NCBI GenBank assembly: GCA_009711825.1
Contig: VEMY01000020.1
Coordinates: 1 to 41,049, forward strand
DNA from: Bacillota bacterium
GTDB taxonomy: Bacteria > Bacillota > Proteinivoracia > UBA4975 > VEMY01
Length of the DNA stretch: 41,049 nucleotides
Direction of reading: 5' to 3'
Under the pieces are notes generated by a model. The model searched no databases and was not told where the DNA came from. It saw only the letters and a list, made by a program, of their open reading frames with translations. The translations under genes were made by a program, and so were the position numbers. Shown piece by piece: positions 1-7,965 of the stretch (position 1 is its first letter; each line of letters starts with the position of its first letter).

Positions 1-325
1 ACCCCTTATGCACCGATTATGTAGGAATAGCTCGATATTCCTAGGTATTACTTCAATTTCCGGGGTGCAAAATCCTGCCGTTAATGGAAGAAATTATAAG
101 GGAAAAGGGACTTTCTGCAGTGGAATCACTAATATATAGCAAATAACATCCATTTTAATAAAATTTTTTTTATATTTAACAAGTTTAAGACAAGGCTTGT
201 CACAGCTAGTTGTTAAAATAACACTGTGATCCTTGTTTTTGATTTTAACTCGGGTTTAAAAGGGGTGATTGATGAGATAGGAAGATGATTATTTGACAGT
301 AAAAAATATTAAAGGAGGGTTTTTT
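1..325. other. Leader/intergenic region before the surface protein gene
   Basis: No convincing gene is visible here. The stretch holds an 8-bp inverted repeat (22-29 with 36-43, loop of 6) and a 6-bp pairing of 9-14 with 64-69 that encloses it, so the first 70 bases can fold back. A longer nested stem-loop at 190-236 is listed separately. The last 60 bases are A+T-rich and end in an AAAGGAGGG ribosome binding site. I cannot assign a known riboswitch class. Confidence 0.5.
190..241 (+). terminator. Nested stem-loop followed by a T-tract (terminator or attenuator)
   Basis: Three stacked pairings are visible: 190-195 with 231-236, 200-205 with 224-229, and 211-215 with 219-223 around an AAA loop. 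The 3' arm is nearly continuous and runs into TTTTT. This could end transcription from a gene left of the window. It could also act as an attenuator in the leader of the gene at 326, since it sits about 85 bases upstream of that start. Confidence 0.45.
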
Positions 326-1990
326 GTGAAACGGTTTGGTATTCTGTTTGTTGTGGCAACAATGATTTTGGCTGCTTTTTCTTTTACTTTTGCCGTGGAA
401 GAACCTGCAGAGGTTTGGGTAGGAGACGAATCAAAGCAAGAGTTGAATTTTGGTACAATCGCGGAAGCTATTGACGCAGTAAAAGATGGTGGGATTGTCA
501 ATGTTGTTGCTGGTGAATATGAAGAGAACATTGTTCTATCAAAATCCATTATTCTTGTTGGGCCTAATGCAGGAGTTGACCCCAATAGTGGAAACAGAGA
601 AAACGAAGCAGTGCTCAAATCGGATAACGGGCATATCTTCAAAAATACTACAGACGAAATCGCCGTTACCATACAAGGGTTCACTTTTGAGGTAGGTGCA
701 AACGACATTCGCTTTGTTTCTCAAACCAGCGGTAATGATACTGCGTGGACGATAGAGAATAATATTTTTGAAACAACAGATAAAAATTATGTCGTGAACG
801 GTCATTTTTGGTTCACGGGTGGCTCCGGGCTTGTTCTCAAGTTCAACAACAACTATGTGTCTAACTATTTTTCCAATGGTTTAATGGTGGCCCGGGATGG
901 GCAAATAGAAGTGATGAACAATGTTTGGGATGACTATTTAGGCTGGGCCTTAAACTTAAACAATGTTACTGGTGTAATCTCTGATAATGTTATTGAAGGT
1001 GCTATGGGTGGGGTCTTATTGGAGAACCCTGCAAATGACGTTGATATAATGGGCAATACTTTTACGGTTAGCGCCGACCCGGATTATGGTGGTGGCGTGG
1101 GACTAAATTTCTACCACCGTTTTGCAGGCACTGCCAATGTTATTGATAATCAGTTTGCCAATAATGCAATTGGTATAAATGTTCGGATCGAAAACGATGT
1201 TGAGCCGGATCTCGGTGATGTTGTTATCAGCGGTAATCATTTTGATGGCAACGAAAACGACATTGTTAATAATGCTAGCAGTTCAATTACTGCTCCGTTA
1301 AACTGGTGGGGAAGCGCGGATGAGCCTGTAGCTTTTGTTGGCGATGTTGATTATGCCCCCTGGGCCATCAGTGAAGACCTTACTACCTTCGCAACCCGCA
1401 AAGCCGTATCCAGCGCTGATGCTCCCGTAGAGCTTGAAGAAGACGTTAACTATATCAACATCAATGCCAACGACTTTGCTGACGAAGATGTTTTGACCCT
1501 CAAACAGAATGGAATGGAGCTTAACTTCCCGGTAAGCTTGTTGCCTGAAGGCGATGCTGAAATCACCATTACAAAGAAGGCTGCTGACGCTCCCGAAGGC
1601 TTCAAGCTTCTTGGTCAGGTGTACAGCTTCGTAATGAACGATGGCGCCAACACAGAGTTTGACGGTACATTCACTTTAGTCTTTACCTACGATCCAGACG
1701 AAGTGGACAACCCTGAAAATCTCGACATTTACTGGTTTAACAACGGAGAATGGGTGGCTCAGGGTGCTGTTGTTGACACAGACGCCAACACAGTCACTCT
1801 CGAACTCGATCATTGGAGCGACTTCGCCCTGATGGAAGAGGCTGCCGAAGAAGAGACCCCGGCTCCGATTGACGAAGATGATGACGATGAACTGGCAGAG
1901 ACAGGTTCAAACATCATGTGGCTGATTCCCCTCGGCCTGATGTTGATTTATGCCAGCGCATTTGTTCTGCGCCGTCGGGTACTTGCATAA
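326..1990 (+). CDS. Secreted beta-helix surface protein with LAETG sortase signal
   Basis: This 554-residue protein starts at GTG 326, six bases after AAAGGAGGG. An upstream in-frame start at 293 lacks a good site and would spoil the signal peptide. Residues 1-23 form a signal peptide (KR, hydrophobic core, small residues at the end). Residues from about 40 to 340 carry short repeated strand-turn units rich in Asn and Gly (such as NNIF, GNTF, DNQF), typical of a right-handed parallel beta-helix of the pectate-lyase/NosD kind. A beta-sandwich-like domain follows, ending near DHWSDFALM. The C-terminus has an acidic stretch, LAETG at about 523-527, a hydrophobic helix and an RRR tail, which is a cell-wall sorting signal. 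No catalytic residues can be named, so an adhesive or carbohydrate-binding role is a guess. The next gene is a sortase. Confidence 0.85.
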   Translation: MKRFGILFVVATMILAAFSFTFAVEEPAEVWVGDESKQELNFGTIAEAIDAVKDGGIVNVVAGEYEENIVLSKSIILVGPNAGVDPNSGNRENEAVLKSDNGHIFKNTTDEIAVTIQGFTFEVGANDIRFVSQTSGNDTAWTIENNIFETTDKNYVVNGHFWFTGGSGLVLKFNNNYVSNYFSNGLMVARDGQIEVMNNVWDDYLGWALNLNNVTGVISDNVIEGAMGGVLLENPANDVDIMGNTFTVSADPDYGGGVGLNFYHRFAGTANVIDNQFANNAIGINVRIENDVEPDLGDVVISGNHFDGNENDIVNNASSSITAPLNWWGSADEPVAFVGDVDYAPWAISEDLTTFATRKAVSSADAPVELEEDVNYININANDFADEDVLTLKQNGMELNFPVSLLPEGDAEITITKKAADAPEGFKLLGQVYSFVMNDGANTEFDGTFTLVFTYDPDEVDNPENLDIYWFNNGEWVAQGAVVDTDANTVTLELDHWSDFALMEEAAEEETPAPIDEDDDDELAETGSNIMWLIPLGLMLIYASAFVLRRRVLA

Positions 1991-1999
1991 GTTTGTTTA

Positions 2000-2022
2000 G
2001 GGGCCAAACCTGGCCCCTTTTC
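2000..2022 (+). terminator. Intrinsic terminator after the surface protein gene
   Basis: A 7-bp perfect stem (GGGGCCA 2000-2006 with TGGCCCC 2011-2017) with a 4-base loop is followed by TTTTCTT. It begins ten bases after the stop codon. Confidence 0.85.
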
Positions 2023-2057
2023 TTATCACTTATACAACTAATATTTGTGTGAATTTA

Positions 2058-2066
2058 TGGTATAAT
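2058..2066 (+). promoter_or_regulatory. Extended -10 promoter for the sortase gene
   Basis: TGG-TATAAT sits about 20 bases upstream of the sortase start, just after the terminator. No good -35 hexamer lies at the usual distance, which fits an extended -10 promoter. Confidence 0.6.
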
Positions 2067-2085
2067 TAGCTGTGGGGGTGACTAA

Positions 2086-2775
2086 ATGTCACGGTTTCAG
2101 AAATGGCGCGACATGCGCCACAAGACGAAAGTTAATATTGCAATTGGCCTCATTCTTGTAATTGGCGGTCTGGCTTTAGTCGGCTATCCTGCTTGGTTAT
2201 GGGTGGAGGGTAAAATAGAGCAGTACCATTTGGAGCAGGCCTTCAATAATCCATCGATAGAGTTTCCCGATGAAGAATATGTTCGACCCCAGGTGCCTGG
2301 CAATGGCGACAATGATGACTATGTTGTCGACATACCGGAATGGACAGATTTTCCTCCCACAAAGGTGGTAATCCCCAAGCTGGATGTGGATGTAAATGTG
2401 GTGGCTGTAGATGATCTGGATATTTTCGCCCGACGGTTAAACCATCCCCCCGGCTACTACCCCACCAGCGCCTATCCCGGCCAGGTGGGCAATGTGACGA
2501 TTGCCGGTCACCGGGACGGTCCCGCCGGTTATTTTCTCAGGGTAAATAACCTGGAGGCAGGGGATTTGGTCATTCTCGAAACTCCCGGCTACAGCTTCCG
2601 CTATGAAGTGGAGCGGGTGTGGATTGTTGAGCCCACAGACTGGAGCGTGGTTGCAGAAACAGACTACGCCGCTCTTACACTTACTACCTGCCAGCGGGTA
2701 GGCACCGATTCGTCTGCCAAGCGCCTGATTGTCCGGGCCAAATTAAAGGATGTGGTCCTCAATGACACAGAATAA
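2086..2775 (+). CDS. Sortase (class D/E-like transpeptidase)
   Basis: This 229-residue membrane-anchored cysteine transpeptidase cuts sorting signals and links surface proteins to the cell wall. Residues 17-40 form an N-terminal membrane helix, followed by an acidic linker. The catalytic set is visible: His142 in TIAGHRDG, Cys202 in TLTLTTCQ and Arg213 in AKRLIVRAK. A second conserved His120 lies in LNHPPGYYP. TLTTC followed by a conserved Arg fits class D/E sortases better than class A or B. It lies directly downstream of a LAETG protein, which is its likely substrate. It has its own extended -10 promoter and a GGGGGTG ribosome binding site. Its 3' end overlaps the next gene by 14 bases. Confidence 0.92.
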   Translation: MSRFQKWRDMRHKTKVNIAIGLILVIGGLALVGYPAWLWVEGKIEQYHLEQAFNNPSIEFPDEEYVRPQVPGNGDNDDYVVDIPEWTDFPPTKVVIPKLDVDVNVVAVDDLDIFARRLNHPPGYYPTSAYPGQVGNVTIAGHRDGPAGYFLRVNNLEAGDLVILETPGYSFRYEVERVWIVEPTDWSVVAETDYAALTLTTCQRVGTDSSAKRLIVRAKLKDVVLNDTE

Positions 2776-3670
2776 GACATTGACCTGGACTGTAAGTCAG
2801 GATGAAGCCGGTGCCCAATTGCGCCGGCTTTTGTACAACAAATATGGCTTTTCCCGTCGCCAGTTAATCCGGCTTCGCAAGGAGGGGGTGGCCCAGGTAA
2901 ACGGAAACCCGGTGTCGCTTACTGTCATCCTTGCCCAGGGTGACCGGGTGTATGTTGAGCTGCCGGAGCACCTTGCGCTGCCCGAGCCGGAGAACATCCC
3001 TCTCACTGTCCTCTACGAGGATGCGGAACTCACCGTTATCGATAAGCCCGCCGGCCTGGTGGTCCATCCCACCCGGGGCTACCCCAATGGCACTTTGCTC
3101 AACGGCCTTGCCTGGCGCTGGAGGGAGCAAGGGCGCCCCGGCCCGGTGCGTCTCGTTACCCGCTTGGATCGGGAGACCTCGGGCCTGGTTTTGGTGGCCG
3201 CCAATGCCTGGATGCATAACGCCCTGATAAATACACGAATAGACAAAGAGTATTTGGCTGTCACCCGGGGGGTGCCTTCCCCTCTTGAACGTACAATAGA
3301 CGTGCCCCTGGGCCGAGTGCCTGACTTCCCCGGCCGGGGAGTGACGGCGGATGGCAAGCCCAGTCGCAGTCATTACCGGGTAGAATCGGTGGCCGGAGAG
3401 CTTGCGCTCGTGCGCCTCTGGCCGGAAACCGGCCGCACCCACCAGCTGCGCCTGCACATGGCACATATCGGCTGCCCGATTGTAGACGATTATCTCTATG
3501 GCCAGGAAGAAGGGCTAGTAGGTAGAGTCGCCCTTCACGCCTGCCACCTGACATTTAAGCACCCGGTAAGCGGCAGAGATTTGGAGTTTTCGTCACCCTT
3601 GCCAAAAGATATGGGGAAATTTTTTCCCGGCAGGGAAAATTCAGCCATGCGAAGAATTAATACCCTATAA
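2762..3670 (+). CDS. RluA-family pseudouridine synthase
   Basis: This 302-residue enzyme isomerises uridine to pseudouridine in rRNA or tRNA. Residues 17-65 form an S4-type RNA-binding domain (SRRQLIRLRKEG ... VNG). The catalytic domain follows, with the RLDRETSG motif at 134-141 and Asp136 as the catalytic aspartate. The family feature IVDDYLYG is near the C-terminus. The ATG at 2762 is preferred over the ATG at 2750 because AAAGGA directly abuts the earlier one. The gene overlaps the sortase gene by 14 bases. The exact target uridine cannot be told from sequence, although the layout with an S4 domain resembles RluD/YlyB-type enzymes. Confidence 0.9.
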   Translation: MTQNKTLTWTVSQDEAGAQLRRLLYNKYGFSRRQLIRLRKEGVAQVNGNPVSLTVILAQGDRVYVELPEHLALPEPENIPLTVLYEDAELTVIDKPAGLVVHPTRGYPNGTLLNGLAWRWREQGRPGPVRLVTRLDRETSGLVLVAANAWMHNALINTRIDKEYLAVTRGVPSPLERTIDVPLGRVPDFPGRGVTADGKPSRSHYRVESVAGELALVRLWPETGRTHQLRLHMAHIGCPIVDDYLYGQEEGLVGRVALHACHLTFKHPVSGRDLEFSSPLPKDMGKFFPGRENSAMRRINTL

Positions 3671-3691
3671 CTTTGGGCAAAGGGTGATGCA

Positions 3692-5638
3692 ATGAAGAAG
3701 GGTATATTAATCACGCAAATTGTCGCAGGCGTCCTGGTCGTCAGCGTTGGCCTGACCATTGTCTTGGGAAGTGGTTTTGGCGGCTCTGCAACTGCACCCG
3801 AAAGCTACTCCAGTTTGGATCAGAATTTAATAACATATTACTCTTGGCGCGATGCCCTTAATGCACCGCCAACCATCGAGATCAGCACGCCGACTGATTG
3901 GCAGCTGCTCTTTGGCGGCATTGCCTCGGCTGCGCCAAAAGCGCCGTCGGTTCCAGTACTGGTGGAGCAGCCAGAGCCTGAGCCGGAACCACCGCCGCCA
4001 CCACCGCGGAAGCGGACACTGCCTCCCGACACTTCTCCGGGCGAGGAGCCGGATTCCCGGCAGGATACACCCCCCAAAGAGGAGGCAACTCCACCACCTT
4101 CCTCTGGCAGCGGGCGTGAATTTGCCCGGGACTTTCCCCCAGATAATATTGAAGAGCCCGAGGACAGCCTAACCGGAAAGCGGGTTGTGATGTCCGCCAA
4201 CACCAGCATGCGTGCGGAGCCCGGCGCCGGCGAGACTCGGCGCTACCCCTATGCCGGTTATGTAACCGAGGTCTTGGCAGATAACGGCGAGTACGTGTGG
4301 ATTCGCTTTGGCAGCCGGGGCGGCTGGGTGCCTAAGGAAGATGTCTCAACCACCAGCCGCAGCGAGGATTACTACCGAGTTGCCTGGCAGTGGATTAGCG
4401 GCCGGGACACCAGTTGGCTGCAGCAGCGGCCGCAGAACTCCGGCTATAACGTGTATGCCCCGGTTATGTACTATGTCCGTGGCTCTCTGGGCTCAAGCTC
4501 CAATTATACTTACATCATGAGCGGCGCCAACTTTACCAACAACATCAAGTTTGCCCGGGAGCGGGGCTACCAGGTCTGGCTGACCTTCCAGCATTTCAGC
4601 ACTTCACCGGGACTGGGCAGCGCATCTTCCCGCAAGGCCAAGATTGACGAGATCATCGGCCGCGCCCTGGAGCACGATGTCGACGGCATTAATATCGATT
4701 ACGAAGCTCTGGGCAGCAGCAACCGCAGCGATTTTACCAAGTTCATCAGTGAAATGTACGTGGAGGCGAAAAAGTATGACTTAATCCTTTCGGTGGATGT
4801 GGTCCGCCCTGCTTCTGGTGTCTATGGCGAGTCCTACGATCGGCCTGCCCTTGCCAAAAACTCCGATTACCTGGTTTTGATGGCCTATGACCAGCACTGG
4901 GGTTCCAGCCCCACTCCCGGTTCGGTGGCCACCTTGGCCTGGACCGAGAGCGCCATTCAGGCCATGCTCAACCAGGGTGTGCCTGCAAGCAAGCTGATTC
5001 TGGGCATTCCCTTCTACAGTCGCAACTGGCGGGTGGAGCGGCCAACAATTACCCCCGAAGAAGATTCGGTGGTCACCACCGACGGTGTGAACATTCGCAC
5101 CGAACCGTCCACCCGGGGCGGCAGCAGCACCGTAGAGTTTACGGCTTCCCGCTACTCGGTGTTCAAGTACTTGGATGAGGTTACACAAATCGGTGGCAGC
5201 GCTACCTGGTATAAAATTGAACATGAGGGGAAGGAACTCTACGTCCACAGCGATTATGCCCAGTTCGTAGCTGCAGGCGAAACCTTCACCGCTGGCAGCC
5301 TCAGCACCATCAGTTCGTACGCCATCCATCTGGAAGTCGGTCTGGAGATTCTTAAGAATTATGACCCGGAAACCAAGACCAGCCATTTTGAGTCCTTTGC
5401 CGGCACGCATCGGCCAATGACCGATGTGGAGATTACCAAGAATCATTCCTCAGGTCAGACTTTAATCACCTATTATGACCCCGATGGCATCTATAACATG
5501 ATCTGGATGGAAAACTGGGACTCCCTTCGGGCCCGGCGTAAGTTGATGGAGAAATACAAGCTTCCTGGCCTTGCCGCTTGGAGCTTGGAGTGGATGGATA
5601 ACAATCGGCAGGCATGGAACCAATTAATAAAAAATTAA
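3692..5638 (+). CDS. SH3-domain/GH18 secreted glycoside hydrolase
   Basis: This 648-residue wall-associated hydrolase has an uncleaved-type signal anchor (about 5-27). A long Pro/Glu-rich linker follows (about 85-160). Next is an SH3b wall-binding domain (about 162-220), then a glycoside hydrolase family 18 barrel from about 228. The GH18 signature DGINIDYE is at 331-338, with Glu338 as general acid. A second SH3-like module (from about VVTTDGVNIRTEPS to YVHSDYAQF) is inserted late in the barrel. The remaining GH18 strands follow, including MIWMENWDS and GLAAWSLEWMD. SH3/GH18 proteins of Firmicutes such as YaaH/YdhD types act on peptidoglycan or spore cortex. Which bond is cut here is unknown. 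AAAGGGTG precedes the start. Confidence 0.88.
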   Translation: MKKGILITQIVAGVLVVSVGLTIVLGSGFGGSATAPESYSSLDQNLITYYSWRDALNAPPTIEISTPTDWQLLFGGIASAAPKAPSVPVLVEQPEPEPEPPPPPPRKRTLPPDTSPGEEPDSRQDTPPKEEATPPPSSGSGREFARDFPPDNIEEPEDSLTGKRVVMSANTSMRAEPGAGETRRYPYAGYVTEVLADNGEYVWIRFGSRGGWVPKEDVSTTSRSEDYYRVAWQWISGRDTSWLQQRPQNSGYNVYAPVMYYVRGSLGSSSNYTYIMSGANFTNNIKFARERGYQVWLTFQHFSTSPGLGSASSRKAKIDEIIGRALEHDVDGINIDYEALGSSNRSDFTKFISEMYVEAKKYDLILSVDVVRPASGVYGESYDRPALAKNSDYLVLMAYDQHWGSSPTPGSVATLAWTESAIQAMLNQGVPASKLILGIPFYSRNWRVERPTITPEEDSVVTTDGVNIRTEPSTRGGSSTVEFTASRYSVFKYLDEVTQIGGSATWYKIEHEGKELYVHSDYAQFVAAGETFTAGSLSTISSYAIHLEVGLEILKNYDPETKTSHFESFAGTHRPMTDVEITKNHSSGQTLITYYDPDGIYNMIWMENWDSLRARRKLMEKYKLPGLAAWSLEWMDNNRQAWNQLIKN

Positions 5639-5645
5639 CATTACA

Positions 5646-5669
5646 GAGGGCTTCTGCCCTCATTTTTTT
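5646..5669 (+). terminator. Intrinsic terminator after the GH18 gene
   Basis: GAGGGC (5646-5651) pairs with GCCCTC (5656-5661) around TTCT and is followed by a run of seven T. It starts seven bases after the stop codon. Confidence 0.85.
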
Positions 5670-5679
5670 CTGCCAATTG

Positions 5680-5688
5680 TGGTATAAT
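5680..5688 (+). promoter_or_regulatory. Extended -10 promoter for the phosphohexomutase gene
   Basis: TGG-TATAAT lies 25 bases upstream of the start codon and eleven bases after the preceding terminator. No recognisable -35 is present, as at 2058. Confidence 0.6.
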
Positions 5689-5713
5689 TTGACGGAAAGA
5701 AAGGGGTGTATGT

Positions 5714-7105
5714 ATGCAGATAAAATTTGGGACCGACGGCTGGCGCGGCATCATCGCCGAGGACTTTACTTTTGGCAACTTGCGCCGGGTTTCAGCCGCC
5801 GTTACCGAGTATTTGCATCAGCAAGATCTGGCCCGTAAAGGGCTTGTAATCGGCTACGACACGAGATTCTTGGCCGAACAATTTGCCGAGACTGTGGCCG
5901 CTCACCTGACTGCCCGGGGCATCCCGGTGTACATGGCCAAGGCCGCAACGCCAACTCCGGTAATCGCCCATTCTATCCTGGACAAAAAAGCGGCCGGCGC
6001 TGTGATGCTCACCGCCAGCCACAATCCCCCGGAATACAACGGCTTTAAGTTTATCCCCGAATATGCGGGACCGGCGACTCCGGATATTACCGACGCCATC
6101 ACCGCCCTGATTCCCGAAACAGCTGAACCAGTAAAAATCAACCGGGACCTGATAACCGAATTCGATCCTGCTCCGGCTTACAAGCAGTTCCTCGCACAGC
6201 AGGTAGATTTCGCTAAATTGAAAAAGATTACAAATAAAATTATAGTGAACCCAATGCACGGCGCCGGCGTCGGATATATGGAAGCAATTTTAGCTGACCT
6301 GGGATTGGACATAGATGTTCAGCGGAACTGGCGCGATCCCCTATTTGGCGGCATAATGCCCGAGCCAAAGCCTGAGTTGCTTACAGACCTTCGCGAGGCA
6401 GTCGTGGCAGCACAAGGTCTTGGCCTGGCACTGGATGGCGATGGCGACCGCTTTGGCATCATCGACAGCGCCGGTAAATATTTGCTGCCCAACCAAGTGC
6501 TTTGTCTGCTGGCCAATTACCTGCTCACCCAGCGGGGGATTAAGGGCCCGCTGGCCAGGACTGTTTCCACAACAACCATGTTGGACCGGATTGCCAAAAA
6601 GCATGGTGTCGAGATTATTGAGACGCCAGTGGGTTTTAAATTCCAGGCGGAAGCGATGCGCAAACAAGGAGCAATCCTCGCCGGCGAAGAATCCGGTGGG
6701 CTCTCGATTGCCGGTCACATTCCCGAAAAGGACGGTATCCTTGCTTGCCTGTTGATGGCCGAGATCACTGTCCACTACGGCAAGCCTCTGAGCGAGCTGA
6801 TGGATGAGCTTTATGACGAATATGGCAAGCTCTACACCCGGCGACTGGATTTCCGCACCGATGCAGACAAAAAACAAGCGATCTTGAAACAACTTGAAGC
6901 ATTTAAACCTGAGACCATAGGCGAAGCAAGGGTTACTGACATTGTCCGGATTGATGGCTGGAAATACCTGCTGGATGATGGCAGTTGGCTGCTGGTTCGC
7001 GCCTCCGGCACTGAAGCGGTGTTTCGGATTTACTGCGAAACCGATTCGGAAGCAAAGCTGGATACTCTGCAGCACGCGCTTGCCAAAGAGCTGGAATTAG
7101 AGTAA
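5714..7105 (+). CDS. Phosphoglucomutase/phosphomannomutase family protein
   Basis: This 463-residue alpha-D-phosphohexomutase interconverts hexose-6-phosphate and hexose-1-phosphate. All four family signatures are present: the phosphoserine loop TASHNP at 100-105 (Ser102), the metal loop DGDGDR at 241-246, the sugar-binding loop GEESGG and the phosphate-binding loop RASGTE near the C-terminus. It could supply glucose-1-phosphate to GalU (37150) for UDP-glucose. The family cannot be split into glucose, mannose or glucosamine specificity by eye; GlmM is less likely since its usual GDGDRC/xxG pattern is not obvious. It has its own promoter and an AAGGGGTG ribosome binding site. Confidence 0.9.
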   Translation: MQIKFGTDGWRGIIAEDFTFGNLRRVSAAVTEYLHQQDLARKGLVIGYDTRFLAEQFAETVAAHLTARGIPVYMAKAATPTPVIAHSILDKKAAGAVMLTASHNPPEYNGFKFIPEYAGPATPDITDAITALIPETAEPVKINRDLITEFDPAPAYKQFLAQQVDFAKLKKITNKIIVNPMHGAGVGYMEAILADLGLDIDVQRNWRDPLFGGIMPEPKPELLTDLREAVVAAQGLGLALDGDGDRFGIIDSAGKYLLPNQVLCLLANYLLTQRGIKGPLARTVSTTTMLDRIAKKHGVEIIETPVGFKFQAEAMRKQGAILAGEESGGLSIAGHIPEKDGILACLLMAEITVHYGKPLSELMDELYDEYGKLYTRRLDFRTDADKKQAILKQLEAFKPETIGEARVTDIVRIDGWKYLLDDGSWLLVRASGTEAVFRIYCETDSEAKLDTLQHALAKELELE

Positions 7106-7186
7106 CTTTTATTACCAAAAAAATCGGCAGGAATAGTTGCCGACACGCTTGAATACTAGATAGTAACCCAGTTGGAGGGGAGATTT

Positions 7187-7906
7187 ATGGAAATAGTACT
7201 AATCAGCGCGCTCGCCGGTCTTGCTACCGGTCTGGGAGCTGTGATAATATTCATCTTTGGACAGCCTTCTAAGCGACTACTGTCCGGAATGTTAGGATTT
7301 GCCGCTGGCATTATGTTGGCAATCTCCGCCTTTGACCTTTTGCCGGAAGCTGTAGAGCTTGGCAGTGTCACCGGCGCTGTCCTCGGTTTTCTGGCCGGTG
7401 TGGCCCTGATGATGGGCCTCGACCTTCTGGTCCCCCACTTGCATATTGGCTCCGGGGAGCAGGAAGGTGGCGATCCGGAGATGGTCAAGGTTGGCTACTT
7501 CATCTTCCTCGGCATCGCTCTGCATAACCTGCCCGAGGGCCTGGCGATTGGCGCCGGCTACTCGGCAGATTTACGCCTGGGCGCGGCGATTGCTCTCGCC
7601 CTGGCCTTGCATAACGTGCCTGAAGGCATGGCAACTGCCATGCCACTAGTTGCCGGCGGAGTCGGCAAGTGGAAGGTAATTGGCCTCACAACTCTGGCCG
7701 GCCTGATGACTCCGGTTGGCACTTTGCTTGGCAAGGTTGTTTTTGCCGCCGGCTCCGGCCTAGTGGCTGCGGCCCTGGCCTTTGCTGCCGGCGCCATGGT
7801 CTATATTGTTAGTGATGAACTGATTCCCCAGTCCCATAGATTCCACAGCCACTGGGCCAACATCGGGTTGGTGGCCGGATTCGTCCTGGGCTTTGTAATA
7901 GCATAG
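7187..7906 (+). CDS. ZIP-family divalent metal transporter
   Basis: This 239-residue integral membrane protein has about eight hydrophobic segments. The two ZIP-family metal-site motifs are clear: HNLPEGLAIG in helix IV and HNVPEGMATAMP in helix V. A central loop carries His and acidic residues (VPHLHIGSGEQEGGD). ZIP/ZupT/GufA proteins import zinc and other divalent metals. The ATG at 7187 is chosen because GGAGGGG lies eight bases before it; an in-frame TTG at 7172 would overlap that site. A stem (7124-7129 with 7138-7143) lies upstream. No link to the polymer genes is visible. Confidence 0.9.
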   Translation: MEIVLISALAGLATGLGAVIIFIFGQPSKRLLSGMLGFAAGIMLAISAFDLLPEAVELGSVTGAVLGFLAGVALMMGLDLLVPHLHIGSGEQEGGDPEMVKVGYFIFLGIALHNLPEGLAIGAGYSADLRLGAAIALALALHNVPEGMATAMPLVAGGVGKWKVIGLTTLAGLMTPVGTLLGKVVFAAGSGLVAAALAFAAGAMVYIVSDELIPQSHRFHSHWANIGLVAGFVLGFVIA

Positions 7907-7965
7907 TTACATTTCCTATGAACAGTTCGCAAGCCCTGCCTCAGGGCTGAAAGGCGGTGCTCCCA

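Noticed and set aside
4781-5446. Long open frame on the - strand opposite the GH18 gene
   Set aside because: The + frame has clear GH18 and SH3 motifs. The reverse frame has none and no ribosome binding site.
6341-7075. Open frame on the - strand opposite the phosphohexomutase gene
   Set aside because: The + frame carries all four family signatures, so the reverse frame is a shadow in G+C-rich DNA.
7124-7143. Stem-loop upstream of the ZIP gene as a terminator
   Set aside because: A 6-bp stem with no T-tract on the + strand. The T-tract exists only when read on the - strand, where no gene needs it.
7932-7948. Hairpin before the TagO-like gene as a terminator
   Set aside because: The 7-bp stem is followed by GAAAGG and not by T residues. 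At most it affects translation start.
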